Virus record (IMG/VR): IMGVR_UViG_3300032284_002910
Coordinates: 1 to 29,767 of that record
DNA from: a virus
DNA length: 29,767 nt
Reading direction: 5' to 3' (one strand)
Shown in pieces: positions 13,646 to 19,527 of the stretch (positions within the stretch are counted from its first letter, which is position 1; the number at the start of each line of letters is the position of its first letter). Both the position numbers and the translations under genes were made by a program. The notes under the pieces were generated by a model. It worked only from the letters and a program-made list of their open reading frames with translations, was not told the DNA's origin and made no database searches.

Positions 13646-14125
13646 TCAAGATTTATAATCTAGTGTACTCTTAAGCAACCATTGAAACTTTTTGTGGGCA
13701 CGTCCGCGTTCTACCGCCAAATCAAGAGTAAGCTGGTCACCAATTTTTTCAGCGGCTGCTGCCAAAGCTTCAAAATTTGTTCCAAGTTTGTCGTGGTTTA
13801 ACGCCAGTTGTTCAATCAACTTATCTTGCGCAAAGCAGTCTTCAGTCAACTTAGGAAACGAGGAATAAGTCAAATCTTCGACCGACCGGGGGGCACTAAT
13901 ATCAAGTGAGCGTAGATGCTCTGCAATGGTATCAATACCCTCTTGCATCTCTTCATAAATTGTTTGTGTCAATTTATGAATTGAATAAAACTTGCCACCC
14001 ATCAAGTTCCAATGGACAATGGTTGTTTGATGGTACACGTAGGTGCTATCCCGTAGTGATTGCACCAGGTCGCGGTAGCAGGCGTCTTTTTTGTTTAAGA
14101 TTTTACCCATTTGGCCAGAGATCAT
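13646..14125 (-). CDS. dps: Dps-family mini-ferritin (159 aa)
   Basis: Dps proteins form 12-mer cages that oxidise and store iron with H2O2 and can coat DNA. YVYHQTTIVHWNLMGGKFYS and the following helix match the family. H38 and H50 on one subunit and D65 and E69 (DTIAE) give a spacing of 12, 15 and 4, identical to the inter-subunit ferroxidase residues H51, H63, D78 and E82 of E. coli Dps, so an active centre is likely. Length is normal. The N-terminus is only mildly basic, so DNA binding is uncertain. ATG 14110 (M6) is an alternative start. It overlaps the basic gene upstream by 23 bases. Confidence 0.85.
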   Translation of the reverse strand: MISGQMGKILNKKDACYRDLVQSLRDSTYVYHQTTIVHWNLMGGKFYSIHKLTQTIYEEMQEGIDTIAEHLRSLDISAPRSVEDLTYSSFPKLTEDCFAQDKLIEQLALNHDKLGTNFEALAAAAEKIGDQLTLDLAVERGRAHKKFQWLLKSTLDYKS

Positions 14126-14384
14126 GGCAAGCCCAGTATTTTGCGGTGTTCTTATCCGTTACTTTGTCACACCCCATCCTAGATCGGAAGTTCTTGCGTC
14201 GATCTTTGTCATGATGTTGCGTGTAATCCTCGTATCCCCTGCGGCCATAGCGAATTATTTTCTCAACCCCATCATGGCAGCTCTTGACCACTTTTTTGTG
14301 GGTATCACCAGGAGGTGCTTTTTGAGGACAGTTGCACTTCATGTGTGCCTTGGCAAGCCGTTTTGCCTTTGCGTGATCCGCCAT
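14103..14384 (-). CDS. Small basic Cys/His protein (93 aa)
   Basis: Starts MADHAKAKRLAKAHMKCNCP. Very rich in Lys, Arg and His, with C17, C19, C36, C72 and C85 that could bind zinc or DNA. The C-terminal region RRKNFRSRMGCDKVTDKNTAKYWAC carries the pattern FRxRxxCD...K...A.YW(A/S)C, which I associate with small conserved proteins of cyanophages and other large phages, of unknown function. It overlaps dps by 23 bases and follows the FAQNYA gene with 2 bases between them. A DNA- or RNA-binding role is inferred from charge. Confidence 0.6.
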   Translation of the reverse strand: MADHAKAKRLAKAHMKCNCPQKAPPGDTHKKVVKSCHDGVEKIIRYGRRGYEDYTQHHDKDRRKNFRSRMGCDKVTDKNTAKYWACHDLWPNG

Positions 14385-14386
14385 GG

Positions 14387-14638
14387 TCAGGAAGAATAGT
14401 TGGCAGCTTGTGCGGGGGCATTCAAGGCCATGCTTTCGGCACCATCATTCAAGTGATCCCATTCACTAGCAATACGGTATTTTTTATGTTGATCAATAAC
14501 GCTTTGTAAATTTGCTGCATAATTTTGAGCAAATTGTGCTGGATTTGATTGTGGTTGCGCCGGTGCTTGTGTTTGCCCTGGCACTGGCGCGGTGCTGCCT
14601 TGTGGGTTAACTGGCTGTCCAACAGAGGTAGCTATCAT
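14387..14638 (-). CDS. Small Gln/Ala-rich FxxxY-motif protein (83 aa)
   Basis: Starts at ATG 14638 (MIATSVGQPVNPQGS). The first half is a Pro/Gln/Ala-rich linker; then NPAQFAQNYAANLQSVI (about 32-48) closely parallels NPVDFVNTYAAQMKNVL at the C-terminal part of the protein 27088-27828. The rest (EWDHLNDGAESMALNAPAQ) is short and polar. It overlaps the HNH gene by 32 bases and precedes the basic gene. The shared motif suggests a common partner, perhaps in the virion. The function is unknown. Confidence 0.55.
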   Translation of the reverse strand: MIATSVGQPVNPQGSTAPVPGQTQAPAQPQSNPAQFAQNYAANLQSVIDQHKKYRIASEWDHLNDGAESMALNAPAQAANYSS

Positions 14639-15023
14639 GATCCAGGTATGGAACGGCGTGTTCCGTTGATAATGAAGTTAAGTGTAATTGAGTGGACTGC
14701 TGTTCCATCCACGTCTTTATTTTACTTGCCCTTTGCTCGGAATAATGCGGATGGGTATCATTGTAATACTCAAAAACAGGGCGAGAAGCTTTTTGAAAGT
14801 TACATTTTACGCAAGCAGCTGCCATGTTTGCTTTGGTGCTTTTGCCGCCTTTGTGGCGGGGGCGGATATGATCAATGGTGGCTGTATTCTCGTTGAGGCT
14901 GCAGTCACAATAGGCACATCGCCAGTTCCAAGATTCAAAGATGTGCTGCCTGAAACGCTTACGGGCAAGTTTTGGGCTTAAAACAACAAGATTAGCGAGG
15001 TAATCATGTGCCGTATCGAACAT
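14607..15023 (-). CDS. Classic HNH endonuclease (138 aa)
   Basis: A nuclease of the HNH/McrA-like type: C36-x-x-C39 (RCAYCDC), D51-H52 (TIDHIRPRHKGG), N66 (KANMAAAC) and C71-x-x-C74 (CVKCNFQK) form the His-Asn-His site with a four-cysteine zinc knuckle. I chose ATG 15023 because a GAGG element lies 6 bases upstream; a TTG at 15035 also exists. The C-terminal 50 residues (KTWMEQQSTQLHL...) have no known domain. Unlike the 5.0-6.1 kb pair it belongs to a different HNH subfamily. Phage homing activity or packaging-linked nicking are the usual roles. It overlaps the next gene downstream by 32 bases. Confidence 0.85.
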   Translation of the reverse strand: MFDTAHDYLANLVVLSPKLARKRFRQHIFESWNWRCAYCDCSLNENTATIDHIRPRHKGGKSTKANMAAACVKCNFQKASRPVFEYYNDTHPHYSEQRASKIKTWMEQQSTQLHLTSLSTEHAVPYLDHDSYLCWTAS

Positions 15024-15135
15024 AAAGAGCCTCAAACTCTAAACACAAGTTACGGTGCATAAACCTGCCTCACGCCTTGGGTTTGCACTCATTTTGGGGG
15101 CAGCACCACCCCTTTCTTGGGTGTATTATTAGATA

Positions 15136-15339
15136 TTATTCAACGCTTGCCAAGATATTGTCGTTTTCTTGTTGATTTTGGCGTTGTTTGATGATGCCAA
15201 TAAGCTCCAAGGCGCCCTGTACTTTCAAAAATCCTTCTTTTTTGCTCAATAGTTGCGTTTCCGCCAGCCGGATCTCTTGTTCCAATGCTTCCTGTTGTGC
15301 TTTTAATCCGGCAGCCAAATCATCGATGAAAGATTCCAT
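15136..15339 (-). CDS. Small coiled-coil protein (67 aa)
   Basis: Starts MESFIDDLAAGLKAQQEAL, with an AGGA Shine-Dalgarno 6 bases before ATG 15339. It is one long amphipathic helix with heptad-like leucines (ALEQEIRLAETQLL; FLKVQGALELIGIIK). The segment K-x-x-x-x-x-x-LQGAL/VQGAL recurs in the coiled-coil protein at 16181-16378, so the two look like diverged copies on either side of the C39-like gene. No hydrophobic helix long enough for a membrane is present. The function is unknown. Confidence 0.6.
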   Translation of the reverse strand: MESFIDDLAAGLKAQQEALEQEIRLAETQLLSKKEGFLKVQGALELIGIIKQRQNQQENDNILASVE

Positions 15340-15372
15340 GGGATTCCTGTAACTGGCTTGATATTAACACGC

Positions 15373-16194
15373 TTACCAACCTTCAAAAACGATATACCAC
15401 CCCGTTGCCCATCCATCTGCAGTCCAGCGGTAACGAAAGAAAAGCGTGGTGTACTCTATGGCTTCTCCATTGTCGTGTTCATAGGTACCGTCTCGGTGTA
15501 AGAATTTACCTAGGGGGTCATTGACGATGTATCTTCTCTTGTTTTCGTCATACCCTACTACCGTAACCCAGTGCCCTTCACCCTTGGGGTTATACATATC
15601 ACCCTCGTTTAATGCGCAGCAGATGACAGGAGAACAGTTGTCAATGGCGCGTTTTAAGTCCGCTTGGATGCCATTCTTGTAGTAGGTTGCTCGCACCCCT
15701 ACGCTACGCAACAGGTCAACATTAGCGTAGGGGGATTCGTGACCGCCAAATGCCTGTACTCTTTCGTAGTATTCATCCGGATTAGCAAATGCCTCAGGCC
15801 GCAGATACATGGCCGCACACGCACAACTCAAGTACAAGGAGCTTCTATAACCACCTTCTTCAATTGTTTTTTGCTTATAATAAGGTACATGTAGGTGTAT
15901 TCTCCCTACTTTTGTTGTAATTGCAAGCTGCCTTGATGGGATGGGTCTTCCATCAACGCCCCACCAGTATTCATCTTGGATCCACCATTCACCCAATGTG
16001 GAGGGGAGGCGTACCAGGGTGTGCCCATTTTTCTTGTCAAGGATTTGACAATTCTTCCATTCACGGTTAATGACAACAACCGCTTTCATGCTTGGGGGTA
16101 AAAGGTCTGGAGGTTTTGGTTCTTTTTTGAAAACCGTCCAGACCTTTGATTTGATTGTTACAGGCTTATCAGCTTGTAAATCAGGACACAACAT
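15373..16194 (-). CDS. C39-like cysteine peptidase (273 aa)
   Basis: Putative peptidase, possibly peptidoglycan- or protein-cleaving. The core spans about residues 100-230: HLHVPYYKQK leads into SSLYLSCACAAMYL (Cys124 or Cys126 as nucleophile), then EGHWVTVVGYD (His208) and IVNDPLG (Asn225-Asp226), the Cys-His-Asn/Asp set of the C39-like family. The N-terminal 90 residues (VVVINREWKNCQILDK; EWWIQDEYWWGVDG) may be a separate beta domain. I chose ATG 16194 because it overlaps the upstream stop by 14 bases; the frame extends to 16269. Placement with fibers and lysozymes suggests entry, lysis or maturation, but substrate is unknown. Confidence 0.65.
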   Translation of the reverse strand: MLCPDLQADKPVTIKSKVWTVFKKEPKPPDLLPPSMKAVVVINREWKNCQILDKKNGHTLVRLPSTLGEWWIQDEYWWGVDGRPIPSRQLAITTKVGRIHLHVPYYKQKTIEEGGYRSSLYLSCACAAMYLRPEAFANPDEYYERVQAFGGHESPYANVDLLRSVGVRATYYKNGIQADLKRAIDNCSPVICCALNEGDMYNPKGEGHWVTVVGYDENKRRYIVNDPLGKFLHRDGTYEHDNGEAIEYTTLFFRYRWTADGWATGWYIVFEGW

Positions 16195-16378
16195 CAGGAG
16201 TGACGGCTGCTGAACCTTCCTCTTCTGCTTGTAGTTCCTTGATAGCGTTAATAGCTCCTTGCAAGGCAATGATTTCTTCTTTTGTTTTCTCCAGAGTTAC
16301 AGTAGTTTCGTTATAAATGTTGATTTTTTCTTGGAGGCTGGCCATCAAGGTATCGACTTTGGCGCTAAGGTTGGTCAT
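16181..16378 (-). CDS. Small coiled-coil protein (65 aa)
   Basis: Starts MTNLSAKVDTLMASLQEKIN. It is predicted as one amphipathic helix (VTLEKTKEEIIALQ; AINAIKELQAEEE) with a short acidic tail. It resembles the 67-aa protein at 15136-15339 around (L/V)QGA(L/I), suggesting a common origin. It is the first gene after the promoter at 16402-16430 and its end overlaps the C39-like gene by 14 bases, which favours coupled expression. The function is unknown. Confidence 0.65.
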   Translation of the reverse strand: MTNLSAKVDTLMASLQEKINIYNETTVTLEKTKEEIIALQGAINAIKELQAEEEGSAAVTPDVVS

Positions 16379-16379
16379 A

Positions 16380-16397
16380 GTGCAAGGGGGAGTGCAC
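16380..16397 (-). promoter_or_regulatory. Hairpin in the leader before the coiled-coil gene
   Basis: GTGCA and TGCAC are perfect 5-bp arms around CTCCCCCT, ending just before the ATG at 16378. The expected transcript start is very close by, so the hairpin would be at the 5' end of the mRNA. It could stabilise the message or limit ribosome access. Confidence 0.4.
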
Positions 16398-16401
16398 GCA
16401 T

Positions 16402-16430
16402 ATTATAGGCACTATCCTTTGAATTTTCAA
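16402..16430 (-). promoter_or_regulatory. Near-consensus sigma70 promoter
   Basis: On the minus strand TTGAAA (16430-16425), exactly 17 bases, then TATAAT (16407-16402): 5 of 6 and 6 of 6 matches with ideal spacing. The expected start is near 16395, about 17 bases before the ATG at 16378. It lies in the gap after the fiber gene 16442-17362, so it would re-start transcription for the coiled-coil, C39-like, HNH and Dps block. Confidence 0.7.
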
Positions 16431-16441
16431 GTACGTCTGGA

Positions 16442-17362
16442 TCAGTTTGCCTGCATGATGATCCAGTTGGTCCCATCGCTGACCAATGTGGCGTATTTAC
16501 CAGCAGTTGCCGCAAGGATGGCAGTTCCAGACGAACCGCCTGCCAATGGGACTACATTTGAAGATGCGGAAACAACAGTAAAAGCAGCAATCGTCTTGAT
16601 CATAATTTCTCTGCCAGTCCAAGCGCTTGCCGTAGGAAGTGTTGCCGTAATGGAACCGCTCCCATTACAAATAACCCAATTCTCTGCAACACCTAATGTA
16701 AAACTTGTTGTTTTTGTAACGGGTGTTCCGCGACCAATTGAGCCAGTGTGAACCGCAAATCCGTTGGTATCCAACAAAAGTTTTTGTGCACCAGCAGTGC
16801 TAAATGCTAGTTGATCGGTACCGGAAGAATAAATTCCTGGTGCATAAGTAGTTCCGGTACCAACAGCAACCGCAGGTGCCGTGGCAGAGCCGGTTGACAC
16901 TACAGAAAAATTACCGTTTGAATCAATTGTGGACCGAAGAATACCTGCAGTAGTGAAGCCCAGCGTGGAAGAACCTGCTAAATAAACACCTGTTGTTTTT
17001 GTTGAGTTAAATGTAATGCTCGGAGCGGAAGCTGTACCATCTGGGTAACTAACACCGACGTTGACATAATCTGCGCCAGCAAGAACAACGCCCCAGAAGG
17101 CCTCCCCGGTTTTAGGTGCAGAACTAAAAACAATATTTGTGCCAGAAAATTTAAAACCTTCTGCACCCGTTGGGTCCGGTTTTTGCGGTACGCCACCAAC
17201 AGAAATCAATACGTTCTGCTCGTTAACGGGAAAGGGTACCGGTGTAAAACCATTAACAGTAAGTGCAAATGATGTTGTTGAACCATTAAAATTAGAACTA
17301 ATATTATCGATCAAGCGGTACACTGAATAGGACGCTTGCAAATTATTGCCAAGATAGGCCAT
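16442..17362 (-). CDS. Tail fiber with MAYLG-type adaptor domain (306 aa)
   Basis: Receptor-binding fiber. The N-terminus (MAYLGNNLQASYSVYRL; SSNFNGSTTSFALTVNG; LISVGGVPQKP; SGTNIVFSSAP) is the same module as the partial gene at 1-101 and probably docks on the tail. Two copies follow of a short repeat: APSITFNSTKTTGVYLAGSS, then a diverged APAVAVGTGTTYAPGIYSSG, each with L.FSTAG and an (I)D.(N)G unit; the S74 fiber and the 19119 fiber share this. The C-terminal third (GRGTPVTKTTSFTLGVAENW) is a beta domain common at fiber tips. Downstream lies the sigma70-like promoter; upstream is the assembly chaperone. Confidence 0.8.
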   Translation of the reverse strand: MAYLGNNLQASYSVYRLIDNISSNFNGSTTSFALTVNGFTPVPFPVNEQNVLISVGGVPQKPDPTGAEGFKFSGTNIVFSSAPKTGEAFWGVVLAGADYVNVGVSYPDGTASAPSITFNSTKTTGVYLAGSSTLGFTTAGILRSTIDSNGNFSVVSTGSATAPAVAVGTGTTYAPGIYSSGTDQLAFSTAGAQKLLLDTNGFAVHTGSIGRGTPVTKTTSFTLGVAENWVICNGSGSITATLPTASAWTGREIMIKTIAAFTVVSASSNVVPLAGGSSGTAILAATAGKYATLVSDGTNWIIMQAN

Positions 17363-17364
17363 CG

Positions 17365-17880
17365 TTACTTAGACTCAGTAGTATCAATTGTAGCCGAGAC
17401 TGTTTCCTCGGCGGCAACAACAGGTGCATTTGCTGTGGAGGAAACTTCTTCAACTGGCGCAGTCTCTGCTTCATGTTCGGCCACCACGTTGGCGGGAGTT
17501 TCCACTGGTTCTGGTGCTTCCTCTTTTGGCTTTGTATTAGGGCCAGCGGTAGAAGGTTTTTCTGGCCAAATAATACCAATTGGATCACAATTTGCAAAAG
17601 TTTGCGGAATATCCCGTAAGACCTGTCGATAAACAGCCCAAGCGTGCTGATCTACCGTGCAACCGGGGATCATCGTCCAATCGGAATCCTTTAGGGATTT
17701 ATCACGTTTCTCAATGGCTTGATCCCATGTATATGGTTTTACACCAGGGTCCGGCTTTGGTTCGTTACCTTCCGCCAGCCACTGCAAATAAATGACGTAA
17801 TCAGCATTAATTTCATCTGCTGGAATCAGCGCATTATCTTCTAGCCGTAGGATGCTGCTCGAATCTGTTAGCTGGTACAT
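17365..17880 (-). CDS. Phage tail/fiber assembly chaperone (171 aa)
   Basis: Helps fold or attach fibers. YLQWLAEGNEPKPDPG (30-45) and the core RDKSLKDSDWTMIPG, AWAVYRQVLRDIPQ (82-95) and IIWPEKP follow the phage tail assembly chaperone pattern (RDxLLxxSDWTxLP...W..YRQALRDIP...WP.KP). A long acidic Pro/Ala/Glu/Val tail (about 115-171) is extra. It lies between two fiber genes: its ATG shares bases with the upstream fiber's TAA (TAATG), so the two are translationally coupled, and the next fiber follows after 2 bases. Confidence 0.8.
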   Translation of the reverse strand: MYQLTDSSSILRLEDNALIPADEINADYVIYLQWLAEGNEPKPDPGVKPYTWDQAIEKRDKSLKDSDWTMIPGCTVDQHAWAVYRQVLRDIPQTFANCDPIGIIWPEKPSTAGPNTKPKEEAPEPVETPANVVAEHEAETAPVEEVSSTANAPVVAAEETVSATIDTTESK

Positions 17881-18758
17881 TATGAAACCTCCGCAGAGTA
17901 GGTAATGCTTGCTGTTGCTCTAGCTGTTTGTGATTCCACTAAGACTTCACCGTTGCCACTATAGCTATAGCCGCTGCCACCGCCGGATGAAGTGGGTGTT
18001 GTGCGCATCGTGACAATATGGTACTTGGCTTGGTTCGATAGTGAAGTATCTACGATCCAAGCAGCGCTTGTTTTTTGGTAATAACGCTGACACAACCCAA
18101 GTTCCTGTTGATAGCTACGTTGTTCAAAAGTGCTGTTTACTAACCCAGCTTCAAGTTGTACGTTGCCAACAGTCCATGTTCCGCTGGTTTGCGCACCGAC
18201 AGTAAATACAATTTCAATACCGGTTGTGGCAGCTGCAGGAATTGCAATGTTTGCCGAATATCGTGTCACCGTACTTGAAATCGTAAACGTACCTGTAGCA
18301 ATTTGTGTCCTAGTAGCTGTACCAACGGTGCCAAATGTATCCGTTGACGTAGCGTAATACGCGGTCCAGGTTACTGTTGTTAGAAGAGAGTTGGCCAGGT
18401 CAACACTGAGAGTAGCGTTACTGCCAGCAAGATCATAAGAATTGAGTGCTTCGATACGTTGGCCAATGCCAACAGCTGTAACAGAAGCCGCACCTGTGAT
18501 CTGCAAGCGGTTTCGAACCGCGCCAGAACCAGAAACTTGCGCTGCCGTAACGTTTGCACCAGTGGAGTAGACATACCAACGATCAACGGTGGGATAGCCG
18601 GTACTGGCAGTTGGAACCGCCGTACCCGCAGTTACCGTAGCTGATGTACCTCTTTGTGCAACCTGCATTGCACCATTGATCAAGCGGTTACGGAAAGGGC
18701 CAACGACACCAAATACGTTGGAGTTCAATTGGTTGGCATCAACTTGAGTAAGTGCCAT
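17880..18758 (-). CDS. Tail fiber protein with carbohydrate-binding-type domain (292 aa)
   Basis: Probable receptor-binding fiber. After an N-terminal anchor (FRNRLINGAMQVAQRG), typical of many phage fibers, comes TVDRWYVYS, then IGQRIEALNSYDLAG and a jelly-roll region ending WTVGNVQLEAGLVNSTFEQR. That organisation resembles bacterial/phage carbohydrate-binding modules. RSYQQELGLCQRYYQK is the usual helical hinge, followed by a C-terminal beta tip (GGGSGYSYSGNGEVLVES). Its ATG overlaps the upstream stop as TAATG, and its TAA overlaps the assembly chaperone start, so expression of the three is coupled. Confidence 0.8.
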   Translation of the reverse strand: MALTQVDANQLNSNVFGVVGPFRNRLINGAMQVAQRGTSATVTAGTAVPTASTGYPTVDRWYVYSTGANVTAAQVSGSGAVRNRLQITGAASVTAVGIGQRIEALNSYDLAGSNATLSVDLANSLLTTVTWTAYYATSTDTFGTVGTATRTQIATGTFTISSTVTRYSANIAIPAAATTGIEIVFTVGAQTSGTWTVGNVQLEAGLVNSTFEQRSYQQELGLCQRYYQKTSAAWIVDTSLSNQAKYHIVTMRTTPTSSGGGSGYSYSGNGEVLVESQTARATASITYSAEVS

Positions 18759-19117
18759 TATGTCTGCTGCAGGTAACTAATGGTTACATCCAATGCCGAG
18801 GCAGTATCAGAGCTGGCCCGAAGAATATCGTTTGCCGTCATGATGATTTTACTGCCTGAAATCATCTCAAGGGATGACCCTGCAGGCACAGGGGCGTTTT
18901 TCAATAGGTACACACCGGTACCACCACTAGGCAGCAAATACAAATTACTGTTAGCGCTGCTCCCTGTTTTATTGGATACCAAGATACTCAAAATAATGAG
19001 CGTAGCCGAGCCGCCGGCTGTAACAATATCAAACGTTGTTGCCGTATTGGATTCGTTTGTGCCCGTGGTGGATTGCACCAAGCTGGACTTTGTACTTCTT
19101 GTGAATGTATTTGCCAT
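18758..19117 (-). CDS. Small beta-rich virion/fiber-associated protein (119 aa)
   Basis: Starts MANTFTRSTKSSLVQST. The pattern ATLIILSILVSNKTG, YLLKNAPVPAGSSLEMI, KIIMTANDILRASSDT and VTISYLQQT suggests one compact beta sandwich, with the loop-rich first 30 residues as an anchor. No enzyme motif is seen. It lies between two fiber genes with one-base overlap on one side and a 1-base gap on the other. A tail-surface or fiber accessory role is inferred from position and fold. Confidence 0.7.
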   Translation of the reverse strand: MANTFTRSTKSSLVQSTTGTNESNTATTFDIVTAGGSATLIILSILVSNKTGSSANSNLYLLPSGGTGVYLLKNAPVPAGSSLEMISGSKIIMTANDILRASSDTASALDVTISYLQQT

Positions 19118-19118
19118 G

Positions 19119-19523
19119 TCAGCCTAGAGCAACGATAAGGGCGAGGTTGTCAGAGGAAGTAAACGTCCCCCCAATTGAAACATTACCTGTAATGGCAACG
19201 TTTCCGGGAATGGTGATAGCACCAGATGAATCTATTGTAAGCCCTGCCACACCATTGGTCACCAGTGCAACCGAACCTAAAACGGGGCTGTAAATGCCGG
19301 TGCTGGCACTATTGGCAAATTTAATGGCGCAACTGGCCAACGAGCCGGGCGACAGACTGATGTTCGTACAGTCTTCACGCAAAAGTGGGTAGCCACCGGC
19401 CTTGACACCATTGTTGACGACAACCGTATTCTTTGTAATATCTACAACAACTTCACCAACGGCTCCGGTGAAGCCGCTGATGTCGGTCGTTGTGCCTCTA
19501 CGAAATTGTACTTGTGTTGACAT
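19119..19523 (-). CDS. Short fiber, Mtd-N-like start (134 aa)
   Basis: QVQFRRGTTTDISGFTGAVG and EVVVDITKNTVVVNNGV are the hallmark of the N-terminal head of Mtd-type and many other phage fibers (xxQxRRGT...FTGAxGExxxDTxxxxxxVxxG). A recurring TGIYSPVLGSVALVTNG and TIDSSGAITI unit follows and then GNVSIGGTF. It ends SSDNLALIVALG; the next protein ends FATALAIALG, so both C-termini share ALxxALG. Short length suggests an adaptor or short fiber. The C-type lectin part of true Mtd is absent, so a retroelement-diversified tip is not implied. Confidence 0.75.
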   Translation of the reverse strand: MSTQVQFRRGTTTDISGFTGAVGEVVVDITKNTVVVNNGVKAGGYPLLREDCTNISLSPGSLASCAIKFANSASTGIYSPVLGSVALVTNGVAGLTIDSSGAITIPGNVAITGNVSIGGTFTSSDNLALIVALG

Positions 19524-19527
19524 AATA

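Noticed and set aside
13651-13660. TATAAATC on the minus strand, T4 late-promoter-like
   Set aside because: Only about 13 bases before the start codon and inside the end of dps; the last base does not match TATAAATA and there is no second instance.
15060-15130. GGGGGCAGCACCACCCC-TTTCTT, terminator-like on the plus strand
   Set aside because: No plus-strand gene lies upstream, and minus-strand genes are continuous through it; the stem is short.
19119-19523. Possible diversity-generating retroelement target (Mtd-like)
   Set aside because: No reverse transcriptase or template repeat is in the window, and the lectin-type tip is missing.
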